Assembly: GCA_013403005.1 (NCBI GenBank) | Contig: JACBOA010000007.1 | Span: forward strand, 1-64,000 | From: Methanobacteriaceae archaeon | Lineage (GTDB): Archaea; Methanobacteriota; Methanobacteria; Methanobacteriales; Methanobacteriaceae | Reading direction: 5' to 3' | DNA: 64,000 nt | Part shown: one piece after another, positions 29,001 to 37,503 of the stretch | Position numbering within the stretch: the first letter of the stretch is position 1 | Layout of the letters: each line of letters opens with the position of its first letter | Translations under genes and position numbers: made by a program | Notes under the pieces: model-generated | The model's database searches: none | Told to the model about the DNA's origin: nothing | The model's input: the letters and a program-made list of their open reading frames with translations, nothing else

Positions 29001-29790
29001 AACCCGACTGGAAGAATCCCCGGAAGATAATTATCCACGTAAACATTACCTTGAGGATTCTGAAAAGCTGGGTGATCTGGCTATGGCCCGTATCTTCGGA
29101 CCAGCACCCACAGAGTACGCCACCAGCATGCGCACCCGGGTGGAGAATGGGAACTGGGAGGAGGAAGAAGAACTGGTGGAAAACTACCAGGAAAGCATGC
29201 AATACGCCTACCAGGAAGGAACCATCACCGAGAGCGCAGAGGCATTCAACCGTGCCATTTCACAGGTGGACCTGGTCACCCAGGAAAGGGACAACACAGA
29301 ATACGAGGTAACCGACCTGGACCATTACTACGAATTTTTAGGTGGACTGGCCAGAACCATAGAAAGTAAGCGGGGTGAAAAGGCAGATATAATGGTGGTG
29401 GACTCCACTGAAGAGGAAGTGAGGGTGGAAGGATTATCCCAGACCATCCAGAGAGCCAGTCGCACTCGACTGTTAAACCCGGCCTGGGTTGATGGGATGC
29501 TTAACCATGAATTCCACGGGGCACAGAAGATACAGAACAGCCTGGAATACCTCCTGGGATTCGCAGCCACCACTGGACAGGTTGAAAATTGGTTATTCGA
29601 TGAAGCCGCTGACAAACTCTTATTTGATGAAAAGATGAGGAAAAGAATACAAGAAAACAATCCTTATGCTGCGGTGAAAATGGGAGAAACATTGCTTGAA
29701 ACTGAACGACGCGGATACTGGGAGGCAGATGAAGAGAAAATAAAAGAGTTAAGGAATCTGGTGGTGGAGATGGATGCAGAAGTGGAATAA
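26098..29790 (+). CDS. cobN: CobN, cobaltochelatase-type large subunit (cytoplasmic)
   Basis: 1230 residues of the CobN/ChlH family, without signal peptide or membrane segment. Conserved features include ILTYNYPPGEENLAGSGYLD near residue 400, WGEPPGD, the metal/tetrapyrrole motif HFGMHGTLEFTPGKQ (about 565-580), AKRRSYAQC, GGDPIRDPDVYPTGRAMYAFDP and RPRIDVTITICGIFRD. A low-complexity charged stretch lies near 720-790. CobN inserts cobalt into a corrin with an ATPase partner; the ChlI-ChlD fusion at 21184 is the likely partner. In methanogens that make cobalamin through the early-cobalt route, the exact role of CobN is unclear. AGAGGTA precedes the ATG. It converges on cbiO, with only 41 bases between. 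Confidence 0.9.
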   Translation: MKKILALTTINNTLSLKDAVEKIKKEHGELVKIRKVYLEEYEDPTISLEDIEKSIKQSDIILVDIRGDIRLARELPKLLDGKDKTVVVTVWGSPQILAMTKMGNFNGQEVIKTFQAHDMDLDHIIRYQKQDELPGKMDELLEDEVRQDMELWLQSLEYYGQNDSENLKNFILFLLKNFAGVEGLGEIPPAIEQPLYGLYLPYQGIYQDMEEYKRRIRFDDELPTVGVLFYGGMHFDDTRPLADALFEHLRGDANVLVVFSHVEKNITAINEYLKDIDLFVNLQYFQINGGPMGGSPEPTLKFFQKVDVPYLLSLRGYETDVHQWQSGEHDLSPLEIILGVTMPELDGAIEPLFTAGLETIQDPEMGRVKIIKVLPDRMEKQAQRIRKWLSLRKKENKDKKIAILTYNYPPGEENLAGSGYLDVFASMEIFLKQLQENGYHFDLPDEKLKDLFLKEGILNSPKYHQKTGIKIRKDEYISWFLKLPEDVQVMVKNHWGEPPGDIMVEGDRIILPGINLGNIFLGVQPSRGVHENPEDAYHDKELPPHHQYLAYYYYLEHVYGADALLHFGMHGTLEFTPGKQVGLSSSCFPDLLIGTLPHIYYYWVGNTSESTIAKRRSYAQCISHASPPMKSSGLYEDYLNLEELLNQYQENKDEKTLKIIEEMAEKLHLPLSADEISKELYRMKKRLIPHGLHVLDYKPNQEQLTDYLLGVLRIERQYPSILKLVAEAIEEDETEKTQQTRINESQLEDEAKIVIKSLIKENSLSKVSSRLEDTLEENASGKGEPQTKGNILPHLPDGYVEYVQGIIANIDGSQESQGLLKALEGRYITPCRGGDPIRDPDVYPTGRAMYAFDPRQIPTVAAESRGQMAAELLIKSYLEEHGTYPERVGIVLWGFETLKTGGDTIATILALLGMRIKHQKGAWFKNIEVIPLEELGRPRIDVTITICGIFRDTLATHIDFINRAVRRVTRLEESPEDNYPRKHYLEDSEKLGDLAMARIFGPAPTEYATSMRTRVENGNWEEEEELVENYQESMQYAYQEGTITESAEAFNRAISQVDLVTQERDNTEYEVTDLDHYYEFLGGLARTIESKRGEKADIMVVDSTEEEVRVEGLSQTIQRASRTRLLNPAWVDGMLNHEFHGAQKIQNSLEYLLGFAATTGQVENWLFDEAADKLLFDEKMRKRIQENNPYAAVKMGETLLETERRGYWEADEEKIKELRNLVVEMDAEVE

Positions 29791-29831
29791 TGGTGACGAA
29801 GGATAGGATATTAATATAAACAAATAAAAAT

Positions 29832-30806
29832 CTATTTTTTCCCTGATCGCATATTCTCGCTTTCTTCTTCCAGAATGTGTAACATTTGATGATACTTTTC
29901 TTCACCAAGAGTATGCAGTAATCTATGTTGGCAGTTTTCATGAACCAAGTGTAAGAGATTATGGTAGGTTTCTACCCCTACAGCGTGAAGGATCTCATGA
30001 TATGCTTCTTCCACAGTTAACTTAACCCTTATATTCATACCATTAGTTTTTAGACGGTGCAGGAGAGCCGCAGCTTTAGGTATTTTTAGATGAGCTCTTT
30101 TAATTGTTTCCGGGTCATTAAATATGTCTGCAGGGGTGCCCTGTTGTATGATTTCACCTTCATGCAGCACGAAGATCTTATTTGCGAATTCAATTACCAT
30201 CTCCACATCATGGGAGGAAATGATAATACTCATACCTTTCTGATTCAAGTCATAAAGGATTTCCATTACCTGTTCCACTCCACGGGGGTCCAGGCCAGTG
30301 GTGGGTTCATCCAGTACCATGATATCCGGTTGCATGGCCAGTATACCGGCAATGGCCACTCTCTTCTTCTGACCCCCACTCAAATGGTGGGGGGCTTTTC
30401 CACGTTCTTCTAGCATTCCCACTGCAGATAATGATTCTTCAACTCTCTTTTCCACCTCTTCATCAGAAAGTCCCAAATTCATTGGTCCAAAGGCCACATC
30501 CTCTTCCACAGTGGGTGAGAAAAGCTGATCATCCGGGTTCTGGAACACCATACCCACTTTCTGCCGGATTTTAATCAGATCATTCTTTTTGTAACTGGCA
30601 GGTTTTCCATCTATTTTTATCAAACCAGAAGTGGGTCTTAAAATCCCGTTAAAATGGGAAAATAAGGTTGATTTACCAGCCCCATTGGAGCCTATAATGG
30701 CAGCTCTTTCTCCCTCCATTATTTCCAGGTTTATATTATTTAGTGCAACGGTTCCATCTGGATAGGTGAAACACATGTTTTCAGTTTGTATAATTGGTCT
30801 GGGCAT
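29832..30806 (-). CDS. cbiO: CbiO/NikO ATPase with a His-rich repeat tail
   Basis: 324 residues. The ABC ATPase occupies about residues 1-235: Walker A GSNGAGKST, Q-loop VFQNPDDQLF, signature LSGGQKKR, Walker B IMVLDEPTTG and SHDVEMV. It powers cobalt or nickel import with CbiM, CbiN and CbiQ. An added C-terminal tail contains four (Y/Q)HxxLH units at 269, 281, 293 and 305, exactly 12 residues apart, giving eight regularly spaced histidines. This could bind the imported metal on the cytoplasmic side. GAGGGAT precedes the ATG. It is the last gene of the minus-strand cbiM-cbiN-cbiQ-cbiO run. Confidence 0.92.
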   Translation of the reverse strand: MPRPIIQTENMCFTYPDGTVALNNINLEIMEGERAAIIGSNGAGKSTLFSHFNGILRPTSGLIKIDGKPASYKKNDLIKIRQKVGMVFQNPDDQLFSPTVEEDVAFGPMNLGLSDEEVEKRVEESLSAVGMLEERGKAPHHLSGGQKKRVAIAGILAMQPDIMVLDEPTTGLDPRGVEQVMEILYDLNQKGMSIIISSHDVEMVIEFANKIFVLHEGEIIQQGTPADIFNDPETIKRAHLKIPKAAALLHRLKTNGMNIRVKLTVEEAYHEILHAVGVETYHNLLHLVHENCQHRLLHTLGEEKYHQMLHILEEESENMRSGKK

Positions 30807-30886
30807 CTACTATCCCTCAGTTAATAAAACATTCATGGTTCAGATTTATTATTAAGGACATATTATAGGATTCTAGAATTATATTC

Positions 30887-31675
30887 TTAAAATTTAAACA
30901 TGGTAAGATATTGCAGGGAAATTATGAAAATTATGGTAATTGATAGTAGTGTATAGTCTTTATAATCTATTTTACTTTTAGCCTTGTAAATACGCGTGTT
31001 TTCTGAATATCCCCGACACACCATACTTATATATACAGTTTCTCCCTGTTCAAAGGCCCGGATGAACATCATGGTTATGGTTTCACCCACCTTCTTCAAC
31101 CTCCATTTATAGGGGGTTTTCTTGTTGAAGATGTCAAAGCAACGGGTTGACTGGGCATTTAAGATGTTCATCAGTTGGTCATAGAAAAAGAATAGGTAGC
31201 GCACGGTGAGGTTCAGGAGCATGGCTAACTGGTAGGGTACTCCTAGTTTCTGGGCAGAGGCCACCAGATCCTGCATGGAAGTGGATGAGGATAAAAATAC
31301 AATGGAAGTAACTGAAACCGTAACTCTGAAGAGGAGTAAGGTTCCGAAGAATAATCCATAATCAGTAATATGTAAAAGGCCATATGGGCCCGTCCAGATA
31401 ACATTCCCTGGCTGGAAGAAAGGCTGAATCATGGCCACAAACCCTCCGAAGGGGATGACCAGAGCTATACGCTTCAAAGCATATTTAGGGGATACATTGG
31501 ATAATGAAATGAGAAATAAAAGGTAAACTTCCATTAGAGCCAAAATTATGAGATTAGTGCTAGTAACGGCATATATAATGATTAACATGGCAGATATGAG
31601 TTTTATTCTACCATCTAAATTGTTCATGAAGCTTTCTTTCCGGGCTTCTCTATCGATTTCAGCTAATCCCTTCAT
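30887..31675 (-). CDS. cbiQ: CbiQ/NikQ transmembrane component
   Basis: 262 residues with about six hydrophobic segments. The coupling motifs are visible as NAQSTRCFD and MVCRGYS, and NNLDGRIKLISAML near the start is typical of the family. It couples CbiO ATPases to the CbiMN core. GAGAGAT precedes the ATG. A hairpin separates it from cbiN (31748-31767), and 80 bases separate it from cbiO. Confidence 0.9.
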   Translation of the reverse strand: MKGLAEIDREARKESFMNNLDGRIKLISAMLIIIYAVTSTNLIILALMEVYLLFLISLSNVSPKYALKRIALVIPFGGFVAMIQPFFQPGNVIWTGPYGLLHITDYGLFFGTLLLFRVTVSVTSIVFLSSSTSMQDLVASAQKLGVPYQLAMLLNLTVRYLFFFYDQLMNILNAQSTRCFDIFNKKTPYKWRLKKVGETITMMFIRAFEQGETVYISMVCRGYSENTRIYKAKSKIDYKDYTLLSITIIFIISLQYLTMFKF

Positions 31676-31747
31676 AAAATCTCTCAGTGTAAATATAGCT
31701 TATTTTATTATATAAAAACTATAATTCTTTTCCTAAAAAAGTAAATT

Positions 31748-31767
31748 AAGAGCTTATAAAAGCTCTT
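31748..31767 (-). terminator. Perfect hairpin between cbiN and cbiQ
   Basis: AAGAGCTT (31748-31755) and AAGCTCTT (31760-31767) form a perfect 8-pair stem with a 4-base loop. On the minus strand a T-rich stretch follows. It may attenuate or process the cbiMNQO transcript, making more CbiMN than CbiQO. Confidence 0.5.
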
Positions 31768-31776
31768 CTTGTCTAG

Positions 31777-32079
31777 TTATTCCTTTTCATTTCCATTCTT
31801 TTTGGCAAGAACTTTAGCCAGTCCCAGCGCCACTAAGAGTACCAGTATAGTACCAACCACTAAAGCAATAACTCCACCCAGTGGATTCTCCTCCATTCCA
31901 GGTATGGCGTAGTCTGGTAGGGGGGATTGCATTACTGGTTCAGATTCTGGAACTTCCAGACTTTCTGCTGTACTTTCCAGTCCGTCTGGGTTGCTTGAGG
32001 CCAGGAAAGGAGCTATAATGGCGATGATCAGGGCGATAGCTAGACCACCTATTAATAGGTTACGATTTGCGGTGCTCAT
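31777..32079 (-). CDS. cbiN: CbiN/NikN-like component (PDGLE protein)
   Basis: About 100 residues: an N-terminal helix (LLIGGLAIALIIAIIAPFLA), an outside loop beginning with the family's NPDGLE motif, and a C-terminal helix (GGVIALVVGTILVLLVALGLAKVL). CbiN-type proteins help load metal into CbiM. AGGAGGTGG lies a few bases before the ATG at 32079, which overlaps the cbiM stop as ATGA, so the two are coupled. The frame from 32112 is rejected for this reason. Confidence 0.88.
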   Translation of the reverse strand: MSTANRNLLIGGLAIALIIAIIAPFLASSNPDGLESTAESLEVPESEPVMQSPLPDYAIPGMEENPLGGVIALVVGTILVLLVALGLAKVLAKKNGNEKE

Positions 32080-32720
32080 TCTACCACCTCCTGTTTTTTG
32101 CCACTTACCCATGCTGGTACCAGATCCGGCCTTACACTGTCAATACCCAGAATTACCACTACGGTGATAACACCTTCAATACATCCTATCACAGCATGAT
32201 AAAGTCCCATGAAGATCAGTCCTTCAACCAGGGGGAATGTACCTGCTATAGCCATTTCAATGGCACATGCAATTGCCGCCAGGAATATTGAAGCCCATGC
32301 CGCAATGAAAATTGCCGGTATCCTTCCAATTCCTTTCAGTGCCTTGTAAGCATAGAATCCTACAAAACCACCTATAACTCCCATATTAACGATGTTTGCT
32401 CCGAGAGCAGTCATTCCACCGTCTCCGAATATTAACCCTTGCAGTATGAGTACTATGGATAAAACCAGCACTGCTGCCCAGGGGCTGACGAATAAAATCG
32501 CTATCAATGCTGCACCAACCATGTGTCCACTGGTTCCCCATGGTATGGGTATGTTCAGTGCTTGTATGGCAAATATACCTGCAGCTAAAACAGCCAAAAG
32601 CGGTACGTTTCTTTCATCCAGGTTTTCCCTAGCCCATTTCAGTGAATATCCAATAGCTATAATGGCAATGATCCAGTAAATTGGCCAGGTCCAACCTAAA
32701 AAACCATCTGGTATATGCAT
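32076..32720 (-). CDS. cbiM: CbiM/NikM, cobalt/nickel-binding core component
   Basis: 214 residues starting MHIPDGFLGW. In this family the free N-terminus and His2 bind the metal together with a histidine that is present here in IPWGTSGHMVG. Six or seven membrane helices follow, including FGDGGMTALGANIVNMGVIGGF, a highly conserved segment. It binds Co2+ or Ni2+ outside and passes it inward. It is the first gene of cbiMNQO. Two TAGTAATA/TATTACTA half-sites lie upstream, but not at the 19-base inverted spacing. Confidence 0.95.
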   Translation of the reverse strand: MHIPDGFLGWTWPIYWIIAIIAIGYSLKWARENLDERNVPLLAVLAAGIFAIQALNIPIPWGTSGHMVGAALIAILFVSPWAAVLVLSIVLILQGLIFGDGGMTALGANIVNMGVIGGFVGFYAYKALKGIGRIPAIFIAAWASIFLAAIACAIEMAIAGTFPLVEGLIFMGLYHAVIGCIEGVITVVVILGIDSVRPDLVPAWVSGKKQEVVE

Positions 32721-33058
32721 TGTTTACCTCCGAATTTTTTTTTAATTTAAAGCTTTTTTAAGTATTGATCATTTTCCTGATTTGAGATTTGTCTGATAAT
32801 ACTTGGAAAAAGCCTTTATCCATGTTTATTATAATTGCCAACAAACATATTATAAGCTTTTCCATAAGTATTACTATTTCTAATTTTAAAGTCTTTATAG
32901 TAATAACATTGGTTTACATCAATTTTTTTTAACAGTTTATAGATTTTTTTTTAAAAAAATGAGGTTTTTTATACCCTATAATAGTTTCTGGATATTTAAT
33001 ATTTGGTTTTGTTAAACTTAATCTATTAAAAAGGGTTCATTTTTGTCTAAATAATATT
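32721..33058. promoter_or_regulatory. cbiM promoter region with two operator half-sites
   Basis: TATTACTA (32869-32876) and TAGTAATA (32898-32905) are an everted pair 21 bases apart. Read on the minus strand, the first has a poor partner (TATGTTTG) at 19-base spacing. The rest of the 338-base gap is AT-rich with no gene. Confidence 0.45.
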
Positions 33059-33739
33059 TCATAAATTATTTTTATTAATAATTTTGTTCTTAGATCTTAA
33101 AAACATTCCAACAATACATCCGGTCATGGTCATGATCCCTTCAAATATACCAAGTACTGCTGCAGTCATGGTCATGGAAATAATTCCTTCTACCAGTGGA
33201 AAGGTACCTGCCATCCACATCTCCAGGGCAACTGCTGCGGCCACTACAACTAAAGATACTAATCCTGCCAAAAAGCCACCAATCACCACCCTTGGAGTCT
33301 TACCTAAAGGTTTGGCGAATTTGTAGACGTAGAAACCTGTAAAACCACCTATGACTCCTATATTAATAAGATTTGCCCCTAAAGTTGTTAAACCTCCATC
33401 TCCAAATATCAAACCCTGTACTATTAACACTGGTGTCATAACCAGGACTGCTCCCCAGGGGCTTCGAAGTATTATGGCTACCAGGGCAGCTCCAAGGAGT
33501 TGAATGCTGGTTCCAAAGGGAACAGGGATGTTAACTGCTTCTATGAAAAAAACAAATAATGGTAAGGCAAAAACTACAAAGATTAGATAGGTGAAAATCT
33601 TCCTAATGTTCGTTTTTTCTTTTTCAAGCTTAATTAAGCATTCAACAACCCATTTGATGGTGAAAGCCCAGGCTAAAAACATCAAAATTGTGTATATTGC
33701 GCACTGCCACAGGGGTATAAAACCATCAGGAATATGCAC
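33059..33739 (-). CDS. Second CbiM-like protein, lacking one metal-site histidine
   Basis: 226 residues starting MHIPDGFIPLW from GTG at 33739, with GAGGTGG just upstream. The conserved GDGGLTTLGANLINIGVIGGF segment and the membrane helices are as in CbiM. The histidine of GTSGH in the neighbouring CbiM is glutamine here (GTSIQLLG), removing one expected ligand. No CbiN, CbiQ or CbiO accompanies it, so it may work with the neighbouring cbiNQO proteins, handle a different substrate, or act alone. Confidence 0.88.
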   Translation of the reverse strand: MHIPDGFIPLWQCAIYTILMFLAWAFTIKWVVECLIKLEKEKTNIRKIFTYLIFVVFALPLFVFFIEAVNIPVPFGTSIQLLGAALVAIILRSPWGAVLVMTPVLIVQGLIFGDGGLTTLGANLINIGVIGGFTGFYVYKFAKPLGKTPRVVIGGFLAGLVSLVVVAAAVALEMWMAGTFPLVEGIISMTMTAAVLGIFEGIMTMTGCIVGMFLRSKNKIINKNNL

Positions 33740-33853
33740 TAAACCACCTCGTTATTCATAAATTATAATAAAATTTGATAAATATATTTAATTTTTTTCC
33801 AATTGATTTTTCTCTCAAAATAATGCTTAATATATGGAATTAATCAAGATTCA

Positions 33854-34555
33854 TTAGAGATTTATAATCCTCATCATTTCATTCCCACCTTTGCGGAACC
33901 GATAATCCACTTTTTCTATGTAAACTTTGCCTGAATGTGCAATATCTTCTTTGATCATATCTACAAATTCTGATCTCTTCCCATTTCCCTCCAGATTAAC
34001 CAGAGGGTAGATGCGCACCTCTCCCATGGTCACCCGCAGCATTTCACCAACAGAATCAAGGTGAAACTGGTAATCCAGACGATCATCATATAGAAATAGC
34101 AGATGGGAGCATAAAGTGAGTGAAAACTGCTCATCTTTAAAGGGAAGATTGGGCAGTTTACCCTCCACATACCTTAAACCCTGGTATTTTTCATAATCAT
34201 CAATAAACTCCCTGCAAGCCAGCATTCTCTCTTCAACCATTTTCTTGGAGTTTTGAAAGAAACCCCAATCCACTTTGTGATCCATTCTACTGTGGGCCTG
34301 GATCAGAGTGTTAAAATCATCAATGGTTCTTTCTCTAACTCTCTGGTGGTCCATCCCATAAAGGGGATCAATGGCAATTATGTCATATCCCTGCTTTCCC
34401 AGGGATGGGGTGAAAGAACTTGCCCCGGCAGCACAATCCAGAATTGTTTTATTTTCAAGAAATTCAGGAGTTAAATTGAACATAGACATGTATTCCTGGT
34501 AACTACGACCCAGGAACCATATCTTATCCTTGGAAAATGAGCACTTCATCTTCAT
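33854..34555 (-). CDS. SAM-dependent methyltransferase-like protein
   Basis: About 233 residues. The class I methyltransferase motif I is ILDCAAGASSF and motif II is IIAIDPLYG. LTLCSHLLFLY fits motif IV. The substrate is unknown. The most likely starts are the ATGs at 34555 or 34549, both inside the end of the acetyltransferase gene; the longer frame to 34624 overlaps it more. Overlap indicates co-transcription with the acetyltransferase. Confidence 0.75.
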   Translation of the reverse strand: MKMKCSFSKDKIWFLGRSYQEYMSMFNLTPEFLENKTILDCAAGASSFTPSLGKQGYDIIAIDPLYGMDHQRVRERTIDDFNTLIQAHSRMDHKVDWGFFQNSKKMVEERMLACREFIDDYEKYQGLRYVEGKLPNLPFKDEQFSLTLCSHLLFLYDDRLDYQFHLDSVGEMLRVTMGEVRIYPLVNLEGNGKRSEFVDMIKEDIAHSGKVYIEKVDYRFRKGGNEMMRIINL

Positions 34556-35087
34556 CACAGACAGGAGTGAAATGGTACAATTTCTTTTCCATATGAACAG
34601 TTTGAAGCTGGTTTCCAGTATCATCTACTATCTGGTAACCATTTGAAATCCAAAAATCAAGGGAACCCTTAACAGTCTTTTGGGTGTGGAGGTAAATCTT
34701 ATCGTAACCTTTAACCCGGCAGAAATCCTCTGCCCGACGAACTAAAGATGATGCAACTCCATTCCTACGCCACTTTTTATCCACAAAAACTCTCCATAAG
34801 CTGGCAGTAGTCTCAGAATTGTAAATGTCCCTAAAAAGTGGAAAATCCTTATCATAAGCCCTTACACCTATGGTGCCAATGATTCTTCCAGTATCCTGAT
34901 GTATAGCCAGGAAAAAAGTGTTTCTCTCAGGATCAAGGTAATATCTTCCCATTTTTTTTATATCCTGATGGTATTCGGGGATAAATCCATAACCAAATTC
35001 ATCTCGGATCATGTTAAAAAGGAAATTTTTAACATTAATCTGTAAATCATCAGCTTTTTGCAGCTCATTTATTCTGAAATAGTCCAT
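34524..35087 (-). CDS. GNAT-family N-acetyltransferase
   Basis: About 187 residues. The acetyl-CoA binding motif A is RVFVDKKWRRNGVASSLVRRAEDF, with GTIGVRAYD before it and DFWISNGYQ after. The acyl acceptor cannot be read. GGGAG lies eight bases before the ATG at 35087, which is preferred over 35102 because the latter overlaps the ribosome site. It overlaps the methyltransferase gene at its 3' end and is divergent from the nicotianamine synthase homolog. Confidence 0.85.
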   Translation of the reverse strand: MDYFRINELQKADDLQINVKNFLFNMIRDEFGYGFIPEYHQDIKKMGRYYLDPERNTFFLAIHQDTGRIIGTIGVRAYDKDFPLFRDIYNSETTASLWRVFVDKKWRRNGVASSLVRRAEDFCRVKGYDKIYLHTQKTVKGSLDFWISNGYQIVDDTGNQLQTVHMEKKLYHFTPVCDEDEVLIFQG

Positions 35088-35391
35088 GGATAGTTCTCCC
35101 ATTTAGTTCATTTTCATCTTTTAATACTTTCAAGGGGTTTAAAGGCCAAATAGTAATACTTACTAGGTTCTTTATATTAAAAAAGAAATAAAAAGAGATA
35201 TATAAAATTTCCGCATCAGTTAAATGGATTAAAACCAATAATAAGTTATAGTGATACTCGCACCCCTACCCAACATTAAAAAAATGGATCGTTTATCAAT
35301 TTTCGCATATTTTCCTAAAAATCAATTATCAACGATTTTAAAATAGTTTTAATGACAAAAATGATGTTTATCACCTTAGTGGAGATTTATA

Positions 35392-36195
35392 ATGAGTTGT
35401 TACAAATACTGGGAACAAATAAAATCAATAGCACATGCCCTGAAAAAATATGGGGATGTAGAATTGAATGAGATGCCCCTGGATGAAATCATACCCCTCC
35501 TGGATTCTGTGGAGGTCATTGCCCATGATCAGGAGATAGATTTTGACTCTGCCAAGCATATCCTGGATGATGAAAAGATGAATGAAGCCCTCCAGTTAAT
35601 CAGAAAGTTCTACGTAGGTCTGGGGGCCAGGTTGGAAACAGAAAATGCCCGGGAAATACTTGAGTCAGATGACCCCTGGGCCACCCTGAAATCATTCCAT
35701 TTCTATGACCGATACCAGGGACTCATAAAGAATGAAAACCAGCTGGTGAAATTCACCCCCCAACAAAAGGTGGTGTTTATTGGTGGAGGACCACTTCCCC
35801 TGACACTAATTCTTCTCAACAAATTGTTCCAAGCCCAGGGAGTGAGTGTGGAGATAATGCCTGAGGTGGCAGAACTCTCCCGCCAGGTTATAAAGAAACT
35901 GGGACTGGAATCCCAGATCAGGGTTGTTGAAGGGGATGAAACAGTCTTGAAGGAAATTGACTACACCGTGGTAATGGTAGCTGCCCTGGCAGAACCTAAA
36001 GAGAGGGTATTTGCCAACTTGTGGGATATAGTGGACACTGTCACCCCTGTAATCTACCGTACTTACACCGGTATGAGGGCCATTCTTTATTCTCCAGTCA
36101 CAGAAAGAGCCACCCGGGGTTTCCATAAAGAGGTTATGATCCTCCCCTCAGGCAAGGTTAACAACACCTCAGTTTTAATCAGGAAGGTAGTTTGA
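35392..36195 (+). CDS. Nicotianamine synthase-like protein (thermonicotianamine-type)
   Basis: 267 residues of the nicotianamine synthase family. The SAM-binding motif is VVFIGGGPLPLTLILL near residue 125, followed by IMPEVAELSRQVIKKLGL and AALAEPKERVFANL. DDPWATLKSFHFYDRYQGL matches the N-terminal domain. The Methanothermobacter homolog joins aminopropyl groups of SAM to glutamate, giving a metal-chelating thermonicotianamine. A role in nickel or iron handling is likely here. The radical SAM gene follows 49 bases later. Confidence 0.88.
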   Translation: MSCYKYWEQIKSIAHALKKYGDVELNEMPLDEIIPLLDSVEVIAHDQEIDFDSAKHILDDEKMNEALQLIRKFYVGLGARLETENAREILESDDPWATLKSFHFYDRYQGLIKNENQLVKFTPQQKVVFIGGGPLPLTLILLNKLFQAQGVSVEIMPEVAELSRQVIKKLGLESQIRVVEGDETVLKEIDYTVVMVAALAEPKERVFANLWDIVDTVTPVIYRTYTGMRAILYSPVTERATRGFHKEVMILPSGKVNNTSVLIRKVV

Positions 36196-36244
36196 GGGGG
36201 GTTGTTTGGTAAAGATTGTTGGATAGGTTTGAAAAATTAATTTC

Positions 36245-37249
36245 ATGGATAATCACGGATACTTGAAGGATTTAGAAAAATGCCAGCTTTGCCCCTGGAA
36301 ATGTGGAGTGAACCGTCTTAGGGGTGAAAGAGGAGTATGTCGCGTTTTAAAGCCTGAGATTGCTTACACAGGACTAACACAGGTTTTGAAAACATTTGCA
36401 GTAACACTACCTGGCTGTTCATTTAAATGTATTTACTGTAATGCTTACCGCCTGTCCCAGTACCCAGACTCTGGCTGGATCTACAGGGGACATGTCAAAC
36501 CTCATGAACTGGCACAGGAAGCTTTAGAAGGATTTCAAACAAGTTTCGCCCAGAAAATGGGTGTGAAAAAACTCAGCTTCACTGGGGGAGAGCCATCCAT
36601 CCACACCCCTTACCTGGAGGAAGTGGTTATCAATATGAGGGAACAAATTCCAGATCTGGAGGTGGGACTGGCCACCAATGGATTCTGCACCCATCATACC
36701 ATGAAGCGCCTGGCTAGAATATCTTCATACATCAATTTTGAAATCAAGGCACTGGAAATGGAACTGCACCAGGCAATCACCGGCGCTCCCAGCAAACCAG
36801 TACTTGAAAATGCCCGGTGGTTGGCTTCTGAAAATCTTGAAAAGATCCGAGTGTTCCGCACGGTGGTCATCCCTGGAATAAATGATGGGGAGATACCAAA
36901 AATAGCCAGTTTTATCCAGGAAATTGATCCGGATATTCCCTACCGGTTGGTGGGTTTCAGACCCCACTTCATGCTCTACTACCATCCTGCACCAACCCGG
37001 GATTACATGCAGAAACTGGTGAAGGAATGTCAAAAAATAGGGCTTAACAATGTTGATTACTCTGGATACTATCCTGGAAATCTGATTAGGGATTCATCAC
37101 TTAAAAATGGATTAAAAAATACTTATCACATTCTAAATCAGGCAGGGTGTTATCGTCATCCCAGAAGCTGTGGGGATTGTCCTGAGAATACTTCGTGCCC
37201 TGCCATTGTTCTGGAACCATGGACTAATCAACCCCTAGAATCGGACTAA
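36245..37249 (+). CDS. Radical SAM protein, PflX/activating-enzyme-like
   Basis: 334 residues. An N-terminal cysteine set (Cys13, Cys16, Cys20, Cys32) precedes the radical SAM motif Cys58-x3-Cys62-x2-Cys65 (CSFKCIYC). SFTGGEPSIH is the SAM-binding GGE motif. The C-terminus has another cysteine cluster (CYRHPRSCGDCPENTSC). The architecture resembles the PflX/YjjW group; the substrate is unknown. It follows the nicotianamine synthase homolog on the same strand, so it might modify the same metallophore or a metal enzyme. Confidence 0.85.
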   Translation: MDNHGYLKDLEKCQLCPWKCGVNRLRGERGVCRVLKPEIAYTGLTQVLKTFAVTLPGCSFKCIYCNAYRLSQYPDSGWIYRGHVKPHELAQEALEGFQTSFAQKMGVKKLSFTGGEPSIHTPYLEEVVINMREQIPDLEVGLATNGFCTHHTMKRLARISSYINFEIKALEMELHQAITGAPSKPVLENARWLASENLEKIRVFRTVVIPGINDGEIPKIASFIQEIDPDIPYRLVGFRPHFMLYYHPAPTRDYMQKLVKECQKIGLNNVDYSGYYPGNLIRDSSLKNGLKNTYHILNQAGCYRHPRSCGDCPENTSCPAIVLEPWTNQPLESD

Positions 37250-37503
37250 TCAACACTAGAATAATATGAATATAAAGAAATTATTTTAATTCATGTAAAA
37301 TCCGGGTATATGTTGATGAAGCTAACAACTCAAACTAATTCTTGATACTAACCGAAACAATTCGACTATAATTTTACTCTTTTTTTGAAACTTCTTTTAT
37401 TGAAACTATAATTTTAACTATCAATAGAATAAGACTGATAATTGAAACTACATCTTAACCGTAAATATGAAATTTAACAATATTTTTGTATGCAGGTGAA
37501 AAT

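Noticed and set aside
35151..35158. TAGTAATA half-site between the acetyltransferase and nicotianamine synthase genes
   Set aside because: No partner half at 19-base spacing in either direction.
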